Positions 17,177 through 26,934 are shown, counted from the stretch's first letter. The stretch is 60,931 nt of DNA from Chloroflexota bacterium (GCA_023473795.1 JAMCYS010000097.1:1-60931); one strand, 5' to 3'. Notes: generated from the sequence alone by a model not told the origin. A program made the numbers and translations.

Positions 17177-18121
17177 TCACGTGCCGGCGTCGAGCTCGCC
17201 GCTAGCATTGTCGCGGAGTTGCCAGCCGACGTGCTTGCCGGCTTCATCGCGCGCAACCACCGGCCCGGCGCCCGCGAAAGTATCGGTCGGTTCTTCCTCG
17301 CCAGCATCGGCGTCAGGGTAGTCGCCCGTCTTTGCAGTGGACGTGGAATCGGAATCGGCTCCGTCCGCGTCATCGTCATCGTCATCGCCTTCGTCCGCTG
17401 AGCGCAGCAGCCCGTTTCTTGTGAAGGCCCGCACGACCTCGGCGACCTCGCGGGCGGGAAATGAGACTTTGTCCGCCTGGCTGGGGTCGCGATGGGTCTC
17501 GCGGAGGAGTACCCGCACGGGACTGGCAGTGCTGGATGCCAACGCCGCCGCATAGCGGTTGCCGCCGCTCATTAGCCCGAGGAGCCGGCTGGCCAGGCGT
17601 GCCTTCACCGCGCCCAGTAGCCTGCCATGCGGGTCGCGGACGACAAGCGTGCCTCCCTCGGCGCACAACTCCAGCTCGGCACCTGGCGAGTAGTTCGCCA
17701 GATCCGCCACGTGGGCGGACCTGGTGAGGGTCGTCTCCGCCGAGGTGCCGGGATCGGTGACGAAGACCCGCGGGTCGATGGCGCTGGAGCTCGGCGTAGG
17801 AGTAGCCGTCTCCGCCGTGAGCAAAGACAGCCGCGCCAGGTTCTTGCTGGCGACACTGTTGAGCGCGTCCAGATCAAGTGATTGCTGATAGGTGGCGGCC
17901 GCCTCCTCATAGCGCCCCAGTTCGGTGAGGCACTTGCCCAGTCGGTTGAGGCTGCTCGTGTCCTTGGGGCGGAGGCGGAGCAAAACACGGTTGGCCGCGG
18001 CCGCCTCGGCCCATCTGCCCTCTCCTGCCAGGGAGACTGCCCTGTCGGCAATCTGCTTGCCATTGCCTCCCTGTAGCGGGCCATATGGTCGCGTGACATC
18101 AGTTCCGGTCGAATAAGGCAT
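17177..18121 (-). CDS. TPR-repeat protein with acidic C-terminal region
   Basis: 314 residues. Residues ~20-95 form two TPR units (AVSLAGEGRWAEAAAANRVL; LNRLGKCLTELGRYEEAAATYQ). A Thr/Pro/Ser linker follows, then a beta-rich middle domain (ELELCAEGGTLVVRDPHG, SRLLGLMSGGNRYAAALA, PVRVLLRETHRDPSQ). The C-terminal ~90 residues carry a run of Asp (coded by tandem GAT/GAC triplets) and end GWQLRDNASGELDAGT. The ATG follows AAGGGAG. TPRs mediate protein contacts; the partner is unknown. No membrane helix is seen. Confidence 0.75.
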   Translation of the reverse strand: MPYSTGTDVTRPYGPLQGGNGKQIADRAVSLAGEGRWAEAAAANRVLLRLRPKDTSSLNRLGKCLTELGRYEEAAATYQQSLDLDALNSVASKNLARLSLLTAETATPTPSSSAIDPRVFVTDPGTSAETTLTRSAHVADLANYSPGAELELCAEGGTLVVRDPHGRLLGAVKARLASRLLGLMSGGNRYAAALASSTASPVRVLLRETHRDPSQADKVSFPAREVAEVVRAFTRNGLLRSADEGDDDDDDADGADSDSTSTAKTGDYPDADAGEEEPTDTFAGAGPVVARDEAGKHVGWQLRDNASGELDAGT

Positions 18122-18260
18122 TCTCTAACTCCCTTCTCACCTCGCTCTTGGCAATGGTGGGAAACCAAGGTGCATCCTCGGAAACGGCGCCTGGCGTGCA
18201 CCACAACGACAGCCTGCTACCTCGCCAGTGCACGCTGGCGCTTGCCATGGGGAACGAGAC

Positions 18261-18584
18261 TCAGGGGCGACGCGGGAAGCCGACAGAACTCTTGGCCGCC
18301 CGGCCCGACGGATGGATGTAGTCGAAGAAGCGCGCCATGGCCTCCGGGCCGGTGCCCTCGAACGTCAGCAGGGTCTGCTCCCGTCGGGCCTTCTCCTGCG
18401 GACGGTACAGACGGTATCGCTTCACCTCTGTCGGCCAGCCTACCTCTGTGTCCACGAGGAGGTGGTGCTCGGCCTCTAAGTGCCGTTGATACTCCCAGGG
18501 CTGCGAGGCTCCCCTCTGGGCCGGCTGGCCCTGGTGCCCCTCGCTCGGGGCGAGACTGCGTCTCTCGTTGCTCGTGTCTGCCAT
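18261..18584 (-). CDS. Hypothetical protein, 107 residues
   Basis: ATG 18584 is nine bases from AAGGAG. Hydrophilic N-terminus with many Gln/Arg, then HHLLVDTEVGWPTEVKRYRL and LLTFEGTGPEAMARFFDYIH, which suggest a small alpha/beta domain. It lies 139 bases upstream of the TPR gene on the same strand and may be co-transcribed. Not recognised. Confidence 0.55.
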   Translation of the reverse strand: MADTSNERRSLAPSEGHQGQPAQRGASQPWEYQRHLEAEHHLLVDTEVGWPTEVKRYRLYRPQEKARREQTLLTFEGTGPEAMARFFDYIHPSGRAAKSSVGFPRRP

Positions 18585-19432
18585 AGCTGAGTCTCCTTCA
18601 GCAGCGTTGCCACTGCCATCGTGTTACTGGCCGCGCCGTGCGCGGCGGTGCCCGTAGTTCGGAGCTGATACCCCAACCGCCGCTGCCGTCGGGCACTACC
18701 GCGTTGCGACAGGGGCCAGATCCAGAGGCAGGCGAACGCCTCCCGGCCTACCACCGCCGGTACTTTCCTTTGCCGGGGATCGGCGGGCTCTCCGGCAGGG
18801 AGCCGTTGGGCGCGGAGCGCAAGGCAAGCGGGCGTTGGCGGCCGTGACGCCAAGCGGACGCCAACGCCGCGCGGATATCTGAGTCCAAGGGTTGCAGCTG
18901 GGCCACCGGCAGGCGGCCCAGCTGCTGGGGCAGACCACGCCGGGGTCTCTGTCCGCTCCGAACCGCAATTCGAGGAGATTGGACCTACTGAAGAGGCAAT
19001 CGGGCCTACTCAGTGCCCGGCAATTGCCCCGGGCGCGGGCTTGGCGACCCCGGCTTAGGCAAGTCCTTACTTGTCGGGGCGGGCGAGGCGGCCAATCAGC
19101 GGGGCTTGAAACGGCCCGGCCGGGCAAAGGCGGGGTTTTCGCGTCCTGCCCGATCCGGGGGTGGGCGTTTCGTCTCTTCTATCCCTAGTCTCAACATAAG
19201 TATACCACGTCTGCCCGGGCCGTGCCCTCCGGGTGGTAGCACCAGCCTCTCTTTGCCAGCGCTTGAAGCAGGATTTGCTATTGCCGCCCGGATCGAGTAT
19301 ACTTCCGTTGCTTGTACCTTTCCGCGGTTCTCCAGGAACGCCTCGGCGAGATTCGGCCCCAAGTGGGCTGTCTCTCCAACTCGTGCTTGCGCTGACGGAT
19401 CGTTGCCGGCGAAGAAAAATATAGGAGTCAGC
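18585..19432. other. Gene-poor stretch with an 11-bp inverted repeat
   Basis: No frame in these 850 bases has a ribosome site plus convincing composition; the long ones are overlapping Arg/Pro-rich shadows. GCAGCTGGGCC (18894-18904) and its exact complement GGCCCAGCTGC (18915-18925) form a hairpin without a U-tract. GC-rich palindromic bits continue to ~19130. The promoter of the zinc-ribbon gene should lie near 19300-19420. Confidence 0.45.
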
Positions 19433-19795
19433 GTGATCACGATGCAAGACAAGACCCTCACCTGCCGCGACTGTGGGCGCGAGTTCACCTTCACGGCGAG
19501 CGAGCAGGAGTTCTTCGCACAGAAGGGCTTCACCAACGAGCCGGGCCGCTGCCCGGAGTGCCGCGCCGCCCGCAAGGCCCAGAATGGCGGCAGCGCCAGC
19601 TATGGCCGCTCGGAGCGGCAAATGTACCCGGCGGTCTGTGCCGAATGCGGCAAGGAAACCCAGGTACCGTTCCAGCCGCACGACGACAGACCCGTGTACT
19701 GCTCGGACTGCTTCGCCACGAAGCGCCCGAGCGGCGGCTACGAGCGCACCGCCAGCCGCGGTGGTTACGGCCGCAGCAGCAGCAGCCGCTGGTAG
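19433..19795 (+). CDS. CxxC-x17-CxxC zinc-ribbon protein
   Basis: 121 residues from GTG 19433 (GGAG five bases upstream); ATG 19442 is the alternative. Four CxxC knuckles: CRDC and CPEC flank a ~25-residue loop (EFTFTASEQEFFAQKGF, NEPGRC), then CAEC and CSDC flank a second one. Thus two zinc-ribbon units, followed by a Gly/Ser/Arg-rich tail with RGGYGRSSSSRW, of the kind that binds nucleic acid. Such proteins are common in Chloroflexota and often accompany cold-shock or RNA-related genes; the function is not established. A clean terminator follows. Confidence 0.8.
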   Translation: MITMQDKTLTCRDCGREFTFTASEQEFFAQKGFTNEPGRCPECRAARKAQNGGSASYGRSERQMYPAVCAECGKETQVPFQPHDDRPVYCSDCFATKRPSGGYERTASRGGYGRSSSSRW

Positions 19796-19829
19796 ACGGC
19801 GCCGCCGCCTAAGTACCTCGCGCAATCCG

Positions 19830-19860
19830 GAGGGATGGCAAAACGCCATCCCTCTTTGTT
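19830..19860 (+). terminator. Rho-independent terminator
   Basis: GAGGGATGGC-AAAAC-GCCATCCCTC followed by TTTGTTGT. Ten-bp stem, U-rich tail, 35 bases after the zinc-ribbon stop codon. Confidence 0.85.
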
Positions 19861-20516
19861 GTCACGGATTCTCCCCGGTAACCTCTCACTTCGCTCGTTC
19901 CCCTTCCCGCCTATTGGCGCCACTCGATCGCACCCCGTGAGCTGGGCGCGCCTGCGCCTGGCCGATGGGCCCGCCCATGGCAGCACCACCGATGTTGCCC
20001 CTGCCTGGCACAGCAGTTGCTACGTCAAAGGACAGCGTTAGCAATTGGCATGGTGGAACCCCAGGAGACCTTTGGTTGCGGGCTAAGGCCGGGGCAGAAG
20101 GCGACGACGACGTCGGGGTGGAGGTGCGCTTGACGGATTCCTCGGACACGATCAATCGTGTGGACGTCCTCTGCGGGGTCGGCCGCCCTTTCTTGTCCCA
20201 GTCTAGTCAGCCGCGACCCGCCTTTGCCTACGCCCGCGCAGGCGACAAGTAACTTCGCTTACCAAAATAGGGGGTGATCGGCAAGTCCGAACGAGGTGGC
20301 GTGGCATCGCCCCGGCTTAGCCAGAGGACAACCTCCCTGACGAGACCGCTGCCGAGAAACGCCCCTCACTGGCGACGCCGTCTGGGACGGCAATTGGCGA
20401 CCCGCTACGGCTTCCCCGTTGTCTGAACCGTGGATACCACCCCTCTCCCGGCAACGAGGCTGCCTCTCAATCAAGGTTGAGCAACTCAGCAAACAGCGAT
20501 CGTTGGAGGCTTCAAG
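19861..20516. other. Intergenic region before ABC importer
   Basis: About 650 bases with no supported gene on either strand. The minus-strand frame that runs on to 21236 is a shadow of the binding-protein gene. CTCAA-N6-TTGAG at ~20466 is a weak inverted repeat about 50 bases ahead of the binding-protein start and could be an operator. Confidence 0.4.
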
Positions 20517-21779
20517 TTGAACAGGAATCTCTACCGGTGGAACCCGCTGTTGGGTTTGGCACTGGCTGGCGCTATGGTGCTGGCAGGCTGCACGCAGCCG
20601 GCCGCGGCGCCGACGGCATCCCCGACTTCTCCCGCCGCGGCCGCTCCCACCGCCCAAGCGACAGTGGCCACAACCGCGTCGACGACGACAACGAGGCAGG
20701 CGACGACCACTGGGGCGACCCAGACCTCGGCCGCGACAACGGGCCAAACGGGCGCCGCTGCCCCGTCCAACATCAGCGGCAAGATAGCGCTCTTGCTGCC
20801 GGAAACGAAAACCACGCGCTATGAAACGGCGGACCGGCCTTACTTCGAGCAGAAGTTGAAGCAGCTCTGCCCCAACTGCCAGGTCCTCTACAGCAACGCC
20901 AATCAGGACGCCTCTGCCCAGCTCTCCCAGGTGGAAGCAGCGTTGGCCAACGGCGCCCAAGTTCTGGTACTGGACCCGGTGGACTCCGCGGCCGCCGCCA
21001 CGGCTGCCGACAAGGCTAAGGCGCAGGGCGTACCCGTGATCGCCTACGACCGCCTGATCCTGAACTCCAGCGGGGTCAACTACTACATCTCCTTCGACAA
21101 CGTCCGGGTAGGGGCGCTGCAGGCACAGAGCCTGGTAGACAGGCTCAACCAGCTGGGCAAGACGAACCCGCGGATCGTGATGATCAACGGCTCGCCCACC
21201 GACAACAACGCCAAGCTCTTCAAGCAGGGCGCCCACAGCGTCTTCGACCCCTTGGTCCAGCAGGGCAAGCTGACCATCGCCAAGGAGTACGACACGCCGG
21301 ATTGGAGCCCCGACCAGGCGCAGAACGAGATGCAGCAGGCCCTCACCGCCCTCGGCAACAAGGTCGACGGGGTCTATGCCGCCAATGACGGCACCGCGGG
21401 CGGGGCAATCGCCGCGATGACCGCCGCTGGCCTCGCGCCCCTACCGCCGGTGACCGGCCAGGACGCCGAGCTGGCGGCCATCCAGCGTATTCTCAATGGG
21501 CAGCAGTACATGACGGTCTACAAGGCCATCCGGCCGGAGGCCGACGCCGCGGCCCAATTAGCGTTCGACCTGCTCACCAAGACGACCGTGCCGCAGAGCG
21601 TGACCAATGGGAAGACCACCAATAACGGCAAGATCGACGTTCCCTCGGTGCTCCTGACGCCGGTGGCCGTCACCAAGGACAACGTCAAGAGCACCGTCGT
21701 CGCCGACAACTTCTGGACCGTGCAACAGATCTGCACGTCAGACGTGGCCGCCGCCTGTAAGGCCGCCGGTCTGCAGTGA
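20517..21779 (+). CDS. Sugar ABC importer, xylose-type (XylF-like) binding lipoprotein
   Basis: 420 residues starting at TTG behind GGAGG. Signal peptide ends in a lipobox (LALAGAMVLAGC, Cys ~25), then a ~60-residue Ala/Thr/Pro linker that tethers the domain to the membrane. The periplasmic-binding fold begins KIALLLPETKTTRYETADRP, with VLVLDPVDSAAAATAA, GVPVIAYDRLI, GVNYYISFDNVRVGALQ and NKVDGVYAANDGTAGGAI, all characteristic of XylF/ChvE-type sugar binders. It delivers the sugar to the ATPase and permease encoded next. A 12-bp hairpin in the following gap probably protects its mRNA. Confidence 0.9.
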   Translation: MNRNLYRWNPLLGLALAGAMVLAGCTQPAAAPTASPTSPAAAAPTAQATVATTASTTTTRQATTTGATQTSAATTGQTGAAAPSNISGKIALLLPETKTTRYETADRPYFEQKLKQLCPNCQVLYSNANQDASAQLSQVEAALANGAQVLVLDPVDSAAAATAADKAKAQGVPVIAYDRLILNSSGVNYYISFDNVRVGALQAQSLVDRLNQLGKTNPRIVMINGSPTDNNAKLFKQGAHSVFDPLVQQGKLTIAKEYDTPDWSPDQAQNEMQQALTALGNKVDGVYAANDGTAGGAIAAMTAAGLAPLPPVTGQDAELAAIQRILNGQQYMTVYKAIRPEADAAAQLAFDLLTKTTVPQSVTNGKTTNNGKIDVPSVLLTPVAVTKDNVKSTVVADNFWTVQQICTSDVAAACKAAGLQ

Positions 21780-21810
21780 GTCCCTCCTCCTAGAGGGAGG
21801 CGGCTAATTC

Positions 21811-21843
21811 GGTCGACCGCGGGGCGCGGCTCCGCGGTCGACC
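21811..21843 (+). terminator. Intercistronic hairpin
   Basis: GGTCGACCGCGG, nine-base loop, CCGCGGTCGACC: a perfect 12-bp stem between the binding-protein and ATPase genes, with no U-tract. In importer operons such hairpins usually lower downstream expression or stabilise the upstream message. Confidence 0.55.
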
Positions 21844-21867
21844 GCCCTACGGGCGAGGTGCAAGGCC

Positions 21868-22668
21868 GTGAGCGAACCCCAGAGACAACCCGTGCTCGAA
21901 CTGCACGGGATAAGCAAGCGATTCGGCGCCGTGCAAGCGCTGTCAGGCGTGGACTTCGAGGTCTTCGCGGGCGAAGTCGTGGCCCTCGTGGGCGACAACG
22001 GCGCCGGCAAGTCCACCCTGGTGAAGGTCATATCCGGCGTGTACCGGCCGGATTCTGGACGGTACATCTACAAAGGGCGTGAGGTGACGGTGAATAGCCC
22101 CAAAGTCGCCACGGACCTGGGCATAGAGACCGTCTACCAGGACCTCGCCCTCTGCGATAACCTCGATGTTGTGGCCAACCTCTTCCTGGGCAGAGAGAAG
22201 GTGGCGCCCCTGGTCCCAGGCGTGGTAAGCCCCATCGACGAAATCCAGATGGAGAAGACCGCCGGTCAGGTCATTAGCGACCTGCACGTGCGGGTGCAAG
22301 ATGTGCGCTTGCGCGTGGCCTCTCTTTCGGGAGGCCAGCGCCAGTCGGTGGCCGTGGCGCGCGCCGTGATGTGGAACTCGACCGTGGTCTTGATGGACGA
22401 GCCGACCGCGGCCTTGGGAGTGGAGCAGACGAGGCTCGTCAAGGATCTTATCCTTCGCCTTCGCGAGAAGGGGCTCGCTGTCGTCGTAATCAGTCATAAT
22501 TTGGCGGACGTCTTCGACGTTTCGGACCGCATAATCGTGCTCCGGCTGGGACGCCGGGTCGCCACTCTTGCCACCCGCACCTCACACGCCGAGCAAGTAG
22601 TGAGTGTGATCACCGGAGCCACTTTCGGCGCGCAACTCGATGAACACGGTAGGCCAATCGCGGATTAG
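21868..22668 (+). CDS. Sugar ABC importer ATPase, single-domain (XylG/FrcA type)
   Basis: 266 residues from GTG 21868. Walker A GDNGAGKST, Q-loop TVYQDLALCDN, signature LSGGQRQSVAVARA, Walker B VVLMDEPTAALG, H-loop VISHNL. E. coli XylG and RbsA carry two ATPase cassettes (~510 residues); this protein has one, as in FrcA-type importers, so two copies should pair under the permease. It powers uptake of the pentose-like sugar bound by the preceding lipoprotein. Confidence 0.9.
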   Translation: MSEPQRQPVLELHGISKRFGAVQALSGVDFEVFAGEVVALVGDNGAGKSTLVKVISGVYRPDSGRYIYKGREVTVNSPKVATDLGIETVYQDLALCDNLDVVANLFLGREKVAPLVPGVVSPIDEIQMEKTAGQVISDLHVRVQDVRLRVASLSGGQRQSVAVARAVMWNSTVVLMDEPTAALGVEQTRLVKDLILRLREKGLAVVVISHNLADVFDVSDRIIVLRLGRRVATLATRTSHAEQVVSVITGATFGAQLDEHGRPIAD

Positions 22669-22689
22669 CGAGCACAGAGGTATTGAGAG

Positions 22690-23913
22690 ATGGCTACTCA
22701 GGAAGTAGACCAAGTTCGTGTGGGGTTTGTCGGGAGAATAGCGCGATCCCTGAGGCAGGGGGACATCGGTTCGCTGCCCGTCTTACTGGGTCTGGTTCTG
22801 ATCGCGATTGTCTTCCAGATTGCCAACCCCAACTTCTTGACGCCGTTGAACTTGACTAACCTGATGGTGCAGATCTCAGCCCTCGGCACGATAGCCGTGG
22901 GCGTGGTGCTCGTGCTGCTGATCGGGGAGATCGACCTTTCGGTTGGCGCGGTGAGCGGTTTGTGTGCGGCCATCATGGCCGTGCTGTCGGCGAAGAACGG
23001 GCTGCCCGCCTCGGTCGCCGTGCCGGCAGGCCTTGTTGCCGGATCCTTGATTGGGCTCCTGCAAGGGTCCTGGTTCGCCAAACTGCGCGTCCCTTCCTTC
23101 GTCGTCACCCTCGCCGGCTACCTTGGCTGGCAGGGGGTGCTCCTCTACGTCCTTGGCGACACGGGGACGGTCAATCTCACCGACCCGGCGATAACCGGCA
23201 TCGCCAACACCAGATTGCCTCTTTGGCTCGGCTGGGCGCTGGGCATCGTCTTTGTCGTCGGCTACGCGGTCGTGCGCTGGAATGAACGACGGCGGCGGGG
23301 CCTGGCGGGCGTCAAGCGGGAGTCGCTGTCTTCGCTGGTCGTGAACGTCGGCGTCGTCGCCATCGGCACGCTGGTGGCGGTAGCCGTCATGAGCGTGAAT
23401 CGTAACCCCAACAGCACCATACCCATCCAGGGGGTGCCCTCCGCGGTCGTGATCCTGCTCGGCTTCGTCGTACTCTTCAACTACATCACCGAGCGCACCG
23501 CTTTCGGTCGGCACGTGTTCGCCGTCGGCGGGAATGTGGAGGCGGCGCGGCGGGCCGGTATCAACGTAGACCGGGTGCGGATCACTGTCTTCGTCCTAAC
23601 ATCCACCCTGGCGGCCGCCGGTGGCATCCTGGCTGGTTCGCGACTGTTGGCGGTGAACCAGTCCTCCGGCGGCGGCGACCTGCTGCTCAACTCCATCGCC
23701 GCGGCGGTGATCGGCGGCACGAGCCTTTTCGGGGGGCGGGGCAGCACCTGGGCCGCGCTTCTGGGGGCGCTCGTTATCGGTGCGATCGCCAACGGCATGG
23801 ACCTGCTAGGTCTGGCGTCCTCGATCAAGTTCATCGTCACTGGCGTCGTCTTGCTCCTCGCCATAACCATCGACGCCGTCTCCCGTTCGCGTCGCGAGGT
23901 GTCCGGCAGGTAG
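22690..23913 (+). CDS. Sugar ABC importer permease (XylH type)
   Basis: 407 residues, about ten membrane helices. Typical motifs: NPNFLTPLNLTNLMVQIS, VLLIGEIDLSVGAVSG, KLRVPSFVVTLAGYLGWQG, GRHVFAVGGNVEAARRAGI and AAAVIGGTSLFGGRGS (each a hallmark of the BPD_transp_2 family). The polar loop at ~195-215 (NERRRRGLAG) and overall length match XylH rather than RbsC. It begins 21 bases after the ATPase gene; the three genes form one operon. Confidence 0.92.
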   Translation: MATQEVDQVRVGFVGRIARSLRQGDIGSLPVLLGLVLIAIVFQIANPNFLTPLNLTNLMVQISALGTIAVGVVLVLLIGEIDLSVGAVSGLCAAIMAVLSAKNGLPASVAVPAGLVAGSLIGLLQGSWFAKLRVPSFVVTLAGYLGWQGVLLYVLGDTGTVNLTDPAITGIANTRLPLWLGWALGIVFVVGYAVVRWNERRRRGLAGVKRESLSSLVVNVGVVAIGTLVAVAVMSVNRNPNSTIPIQGVPSAVVILLGFVVLFNYITERTAFGRHVFAVGGNVEAARRAGINVDRVRITVFVLTSTLAAAGGILAGSRLLAVNQSSGGGDLLLNSIAAAVIGGTSLFGGRGSTWAALLGALVIGAIANGMDLLGLASSIKFIVTGVVLLLAITIDAVSRSRREVSGR

Positions 23914-24020
23914 GGCCCGCGGCTCGGCGTCTGCCCACCGGCCTCGCCGGCCCGAGCATCGAAGTCCCCGGTCTCATCGTTCACCCGCTTGGGAGTCGTG
24001 ACGGCAGACTGCCAGACTGC

Positions 24021-24049
24021 TTGACGACAGCGGCAAGCGCTCCCATAAT
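24021..24049 (+). promoter_or_regulatory. Promoter of histidine kinase gene
   Basis: TTGACG (24021-24026), 17-base spacer, CATAAT (24044-24049). It would give a leader of ~120 nt to the kinase gene, containing the hairpin at 24103. Confidence 0.6.
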
Positions 24050-24102
24050 GAGGATTGGGCGTCGCTCGGCGACCTCTCCCTGCCAGAGTGCACCTCCCCG
24101 TG

Positions 24103-24125
24103 AGCTGCCCACACTTCGGGCAGCT
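24103..24125 (+). other. Leader hairpin
   Basis: AGCTGCCC-ACACTTC-GGGCAGCT, eight-bp perfect stem, in the leader between the promoter at 24021 and the kinase start at 24179. No U-tract. Confidence 0.4.
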
Positions 24126-24178
24126 GGGGACTGAGCCAGATCGTGGAGGCGACGGCAGACCTTGTCTGAGAGTGGTCG

Positions 24179-26890
24179 ATGGTGAGCACGGGCGGCGGTG
24201 TTTCAGTATCGGCTGCGAGCAAGCCTCGCTCCGGGCACGCTTCCCGCTGGGTCGCTTTGCGGCTATTGGCCATCCTCGTCCTGATGTGCGCGCTCGTGGG
24301 CTACCTTGCCTGGCACCAAGCGGCGGTAGCGCGCGACACCGCCCAGAAGTCGGCGCTGCGCTACAGTCGTGAAGCGGCGATTAGCATCGACGGCTTCCTC
24401 ACGGCCACACAGCGCATGCTCGTCACCCTAGCAGCTCAGCCCGCCTTTCAGGAACAGGACGCGGCGGCGGCCACGCGCACCCTGGCCGACCTGCTGCGGG
24501 GCAATCCGCAGTACGCTAACCTCTGGGCGACGCGGGCGGATGGCTGGAACTACGCCAGCCCCCTGCCCGCCCCAGGCGGTGGTCAAATCTACATCGGCGA
24601 CCGCCAGTATTTTCAGCAGGCTATCTCTGGCGAACCCCTAACGGTGCAGTCTGTCCCCGACAACCGCCAGCACCCCACGCGGTTTGCCGTGGTCATGGCC
24701 TGGCCGGTGCGTGGCCCCGACGGTAACGTCAATGGCATTGTGTCGGCGGCGTTTGAACTATTGCCCGTCCAGCAGGTTCTCGACAACGTGGGCTTGCCCC
24801 CCGAGAGCAGGCTCACCGTCCTGGACGAGGCGGGCTACACTATTGCCCGCTCGCCCGATCCCGAGCCCTGGGTGGGGAAGAACAGCGCGGACACTCCCAT
24901 CTGGCGGGAGCTGCAGGCGCAGCGCGAGGGTGTCTTCGAAGGCCCCTCCGTCGACGGGGATCAGCGACTGGCCGGCTACACGGCCGCCTCCCTCGCCCCC
25001 TGGAAGGTGGTGGCGAGCTTCCCTCCCTCCATTGTCGACCCGCAAGTGCGGGATGTCGTGCTCAGGACGTTGCTGCTGCTGACCCTACCCATCTTGGCCG
25101 CGGCCTACCTCTCGCTGGGGGTGCGGCGTGTCGTGGCTAGGGAGGAGACCGAGCGGGAAAGGCTGCTGGTGGAGGTGCAGCGCCAGGAGGCGCAGCTGCT
25201 CGACCAGAATTCAGAGTTGCGGGCGCAAGAGGAGGAGCTCCGGTCGCAGGGGGAGCAGATACAGACGCAAAACGAGGAACTGACCACCGCCAACGAGGCG
25301 TTGCTCGAAACACAGCGCAACCTGGTCCAGACCAACGAGCTGTTGCAGATCGAGCGGACCCAATGGCTGGCCACGGTGGAGAGCATGCTCGACCTGGTAG
25401 CGGTTTGCGATGCCCAGGGACGCGTCACCTACATCAACCCGGCCTACAGGCAGCACGTCGGCTATCTCGTCAACCCAAACATGCCGCTGGCGGAGCACCC
25501 CCGGTACTACCGCCTCTATCGGCCCGACGGCTCGCTCTTCGCGCCGGAGGAGCTGCCCTTGCAGCGGGCGGCGCTGACCGGCGAGGACGTGCACGAAGTG
25601 GAAGTTGTCCAGCGCACAGCCGACGGACGGGAGTACGTCGGCGTCTTCAACGCCGCGCCGCTGCGGGACTCCAGCGGGCGGGTCGTCGGCGCCGTGACGG
25701 TGGGCAGGGACGTGACGGCGCAACTCAAGGCCCAAGCCGAGCGAGAGCGGCTGCTGGCGGAGGTCCAGGCGGCTAACCAGCAGCTGGCGATAATCACGGC
25801 GCAGGCGCGGCAGAGTGCGGCCGAGGCGGAGCGGCAGGCCGCGCAGCTCTCGGCCCTCCTAGGCAGCGTGACGGACGCCATCGCCATCGTCGACGCCGCG
25901 GGCAAGGTGCTGCTGCGCAACCAGGCCGCGATCCGGCTTACCGGGGTAACCCTGGAGCAGGCGCCCGACCTGGGGCGGTACTTCGAGGCCGTGCGGGTAC
26001 TCTGGCCCGACGGCACGCCCATGCTGGCGGGGCAGCGCCCCTTCGATTTGCTCCTGCGAGGCGAGCCGGTCGCCAACCTCGAATACGTACTGGAGCGCCG
26101 GGATGGCTTCCGGCGGCGGGTAGTCGCCTCGGGCGGCATCGTGCGTGACGAGCGAGGCGAGGTGGCACTGGCCATCGCCGTCACGCGTGACGTGACCGAG
26201 CTGCGCCGGCTGGAGGAGTCGCGCGAGGAGTTCGTGTCGCTCATCTCCCACGACCTTCGCCAGCCGCTCACCGTGATCAACGGCATGGCGCAGTGGCTGC
26301 GGCAGCGCTTGGCCGGGGCTAGCATGGCGCGGGAGGCGACCACGGCCGAGCGCGTCCTTGCCAGCGGCAGGCGGATGGCCGTGATGATCCAGGACCTGGT
26401 GGATTCCTCGCGGCTGGAGGCGGGCAAATTGGAACTGGTGCGCGAGCCGACCGACCTGCCGCGTCTGCTGCAGGACATCGCCGGGCGCCTGGGCACGCCT
26501 GAGGATCAGGCTCGCTTGCGCATCGAGGCGGCGGAGTCGCTGCCCCTGGTGCTGGCCGATGCAGAGCGTCTGGAGCGGGCGGTCGTCAATCTCATCACCA
26601 ACGCCTGGAAGTACTCGCCAGGCGAAGCGTCCGTCGTCGTCAGGGCCGAGTATGACGACGATGCGGTCGTGGTCTCAGTGAACGACCAGGGCGTGGGCAT
26701 CCCGCCGGAGGACCTGGGACGGGTCTTCGAGCGCTACTACCGCGCGGAGACGGGTAAGAAGACCGAGGGCCTGGGCCTGGGGCTGTACATCACTCGACTC
26801 ATCGTGGCGGCCCACGGCGGCCGCATCTGGGTGGAGAGCGAACTCGGCAAGGGTAGCACCTTCTCTTTCGCGTTGCCGCTGGCCCGCTGA
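24179..26890 (+). CDS. Hybrid-sensing histidine kinase (Cache, two PAS, HisKA, HATPase)
   Basis: 903 residues. Membrane helix ~26-48 (VALRLLAILVLMCALVGYLA), an extracellular double-Cache domain (~55-300; IDGFLTATQRMLVTLAAQPA, DRQYFQQAISGEP), second helix ~303-322 (LLLLTLPILAAAYLSLGV). A long coiled coil follows (~330-395), then PAS 1 (ESMLDLVAVCDAQGRVTYIN), PAS 2 (SVTDAIAIVDAAGKVLLRN), HisKA with H-box FVSLISHDLRQPL, and HATPase with N-box NLITNAWKYSP, G1 DQGVGIPPED and G2 GLGLGLYI. It should autophosphorylate the H-box His on binding a small ligand outside the cell. No response regulator is adjacent; the orphan receivers at 2164 and 36230 are possible partners. Its place after the sugar importer suggests nutrient sensing, by inference. 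Confidence 0.92.
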   Translation: MVSTGGGVSVSAASKPRSGHASRWVALRLLAILVLMCALVGYLAWHQAAVARDTAQKSALRYSREAAISIDGFLTATQRMLVTLAAQPAFQEQDAAAATRTLADLLRGNPQYANLWATRADGWNYASPLPAPGGGQIYIGDRQYFQQAISGEPLTVQSVPDNRQHPTRFAVVMAWPVRGPDGNVNGIVSAAFELLPVQQVLDNVGLPPESRLTVLDEAGYTIARSPDPEPWVGKNSADTPIWRELQAQREGVFEGPSVDGDQRLAGYTAASLAPWKVVASFPPSIVDPQVRDVVLRTLLLLTLPILAAAYLSLGVRRVVAREETERERLLVEVQRQEAQLLDQNSELRAQEEELRSQGEQIQTQNEELTTANEALLETQRNLVQTNELLQIERTQWLATVESMLDLVAVCDAQGRVTYINPAYRQHVGYLVNPNMPLAEHPRYYRLYRPDGSLFAPEELPLQRAALTGEDVHEVEVVQRTADGREYVGVFNAAPLRDSSGRVVGAVTVGRDVTAQLKAQAERERLLAEVQAANQQLAIITAQARQSAAEAERQAAQLSALLGSVTDAIAIVDAAGKVLLRNQAAIRLTGVTLEQAPDLGRYFEAVRVLWPDGTPMLAGQRPFDLLLRGEPVANLEYVLERRDGFRRRVVASGGIVRDERGEVALAIAVTRDVTELRRLEESREEFVSLISHDLRQPLTVINGMAQWLRQRLAGASMAREATTAERVLASGRRMAVMIQDLVDSSRLEAGKLELVREPTDLPRLLQDIAGRLGTPEDQARLRIEAAESLPLVLADAERLERAVVNLITNAWKYSPGEASVVVRAEYDDDAVVVSVNDQGVGIPPEDLGRVFERYYRAETGKKTEGLGLGLYITRLIVAAHGGRIWVESELGKGSTFSFALPLAR

Positions 26891-26934
26891 GTCCGCCGCG
26901 AGTGCCTATCGCCGGGGAGAATGCTTCGGTTCGT

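Noticed and set aside
17337-17400. Tandem triplet run (GAT/GAC) seen as a microsatellite
   Set aside because: It encodes the poly-Asp stretch of the TPR protein in frame; not a separate repeat element.
20259-21236. Minus-strand frame of 325 codons
   Set aside because: Antisense to the sugar-binding lipoprotein gene; runs of RGRG and no ribosome site.
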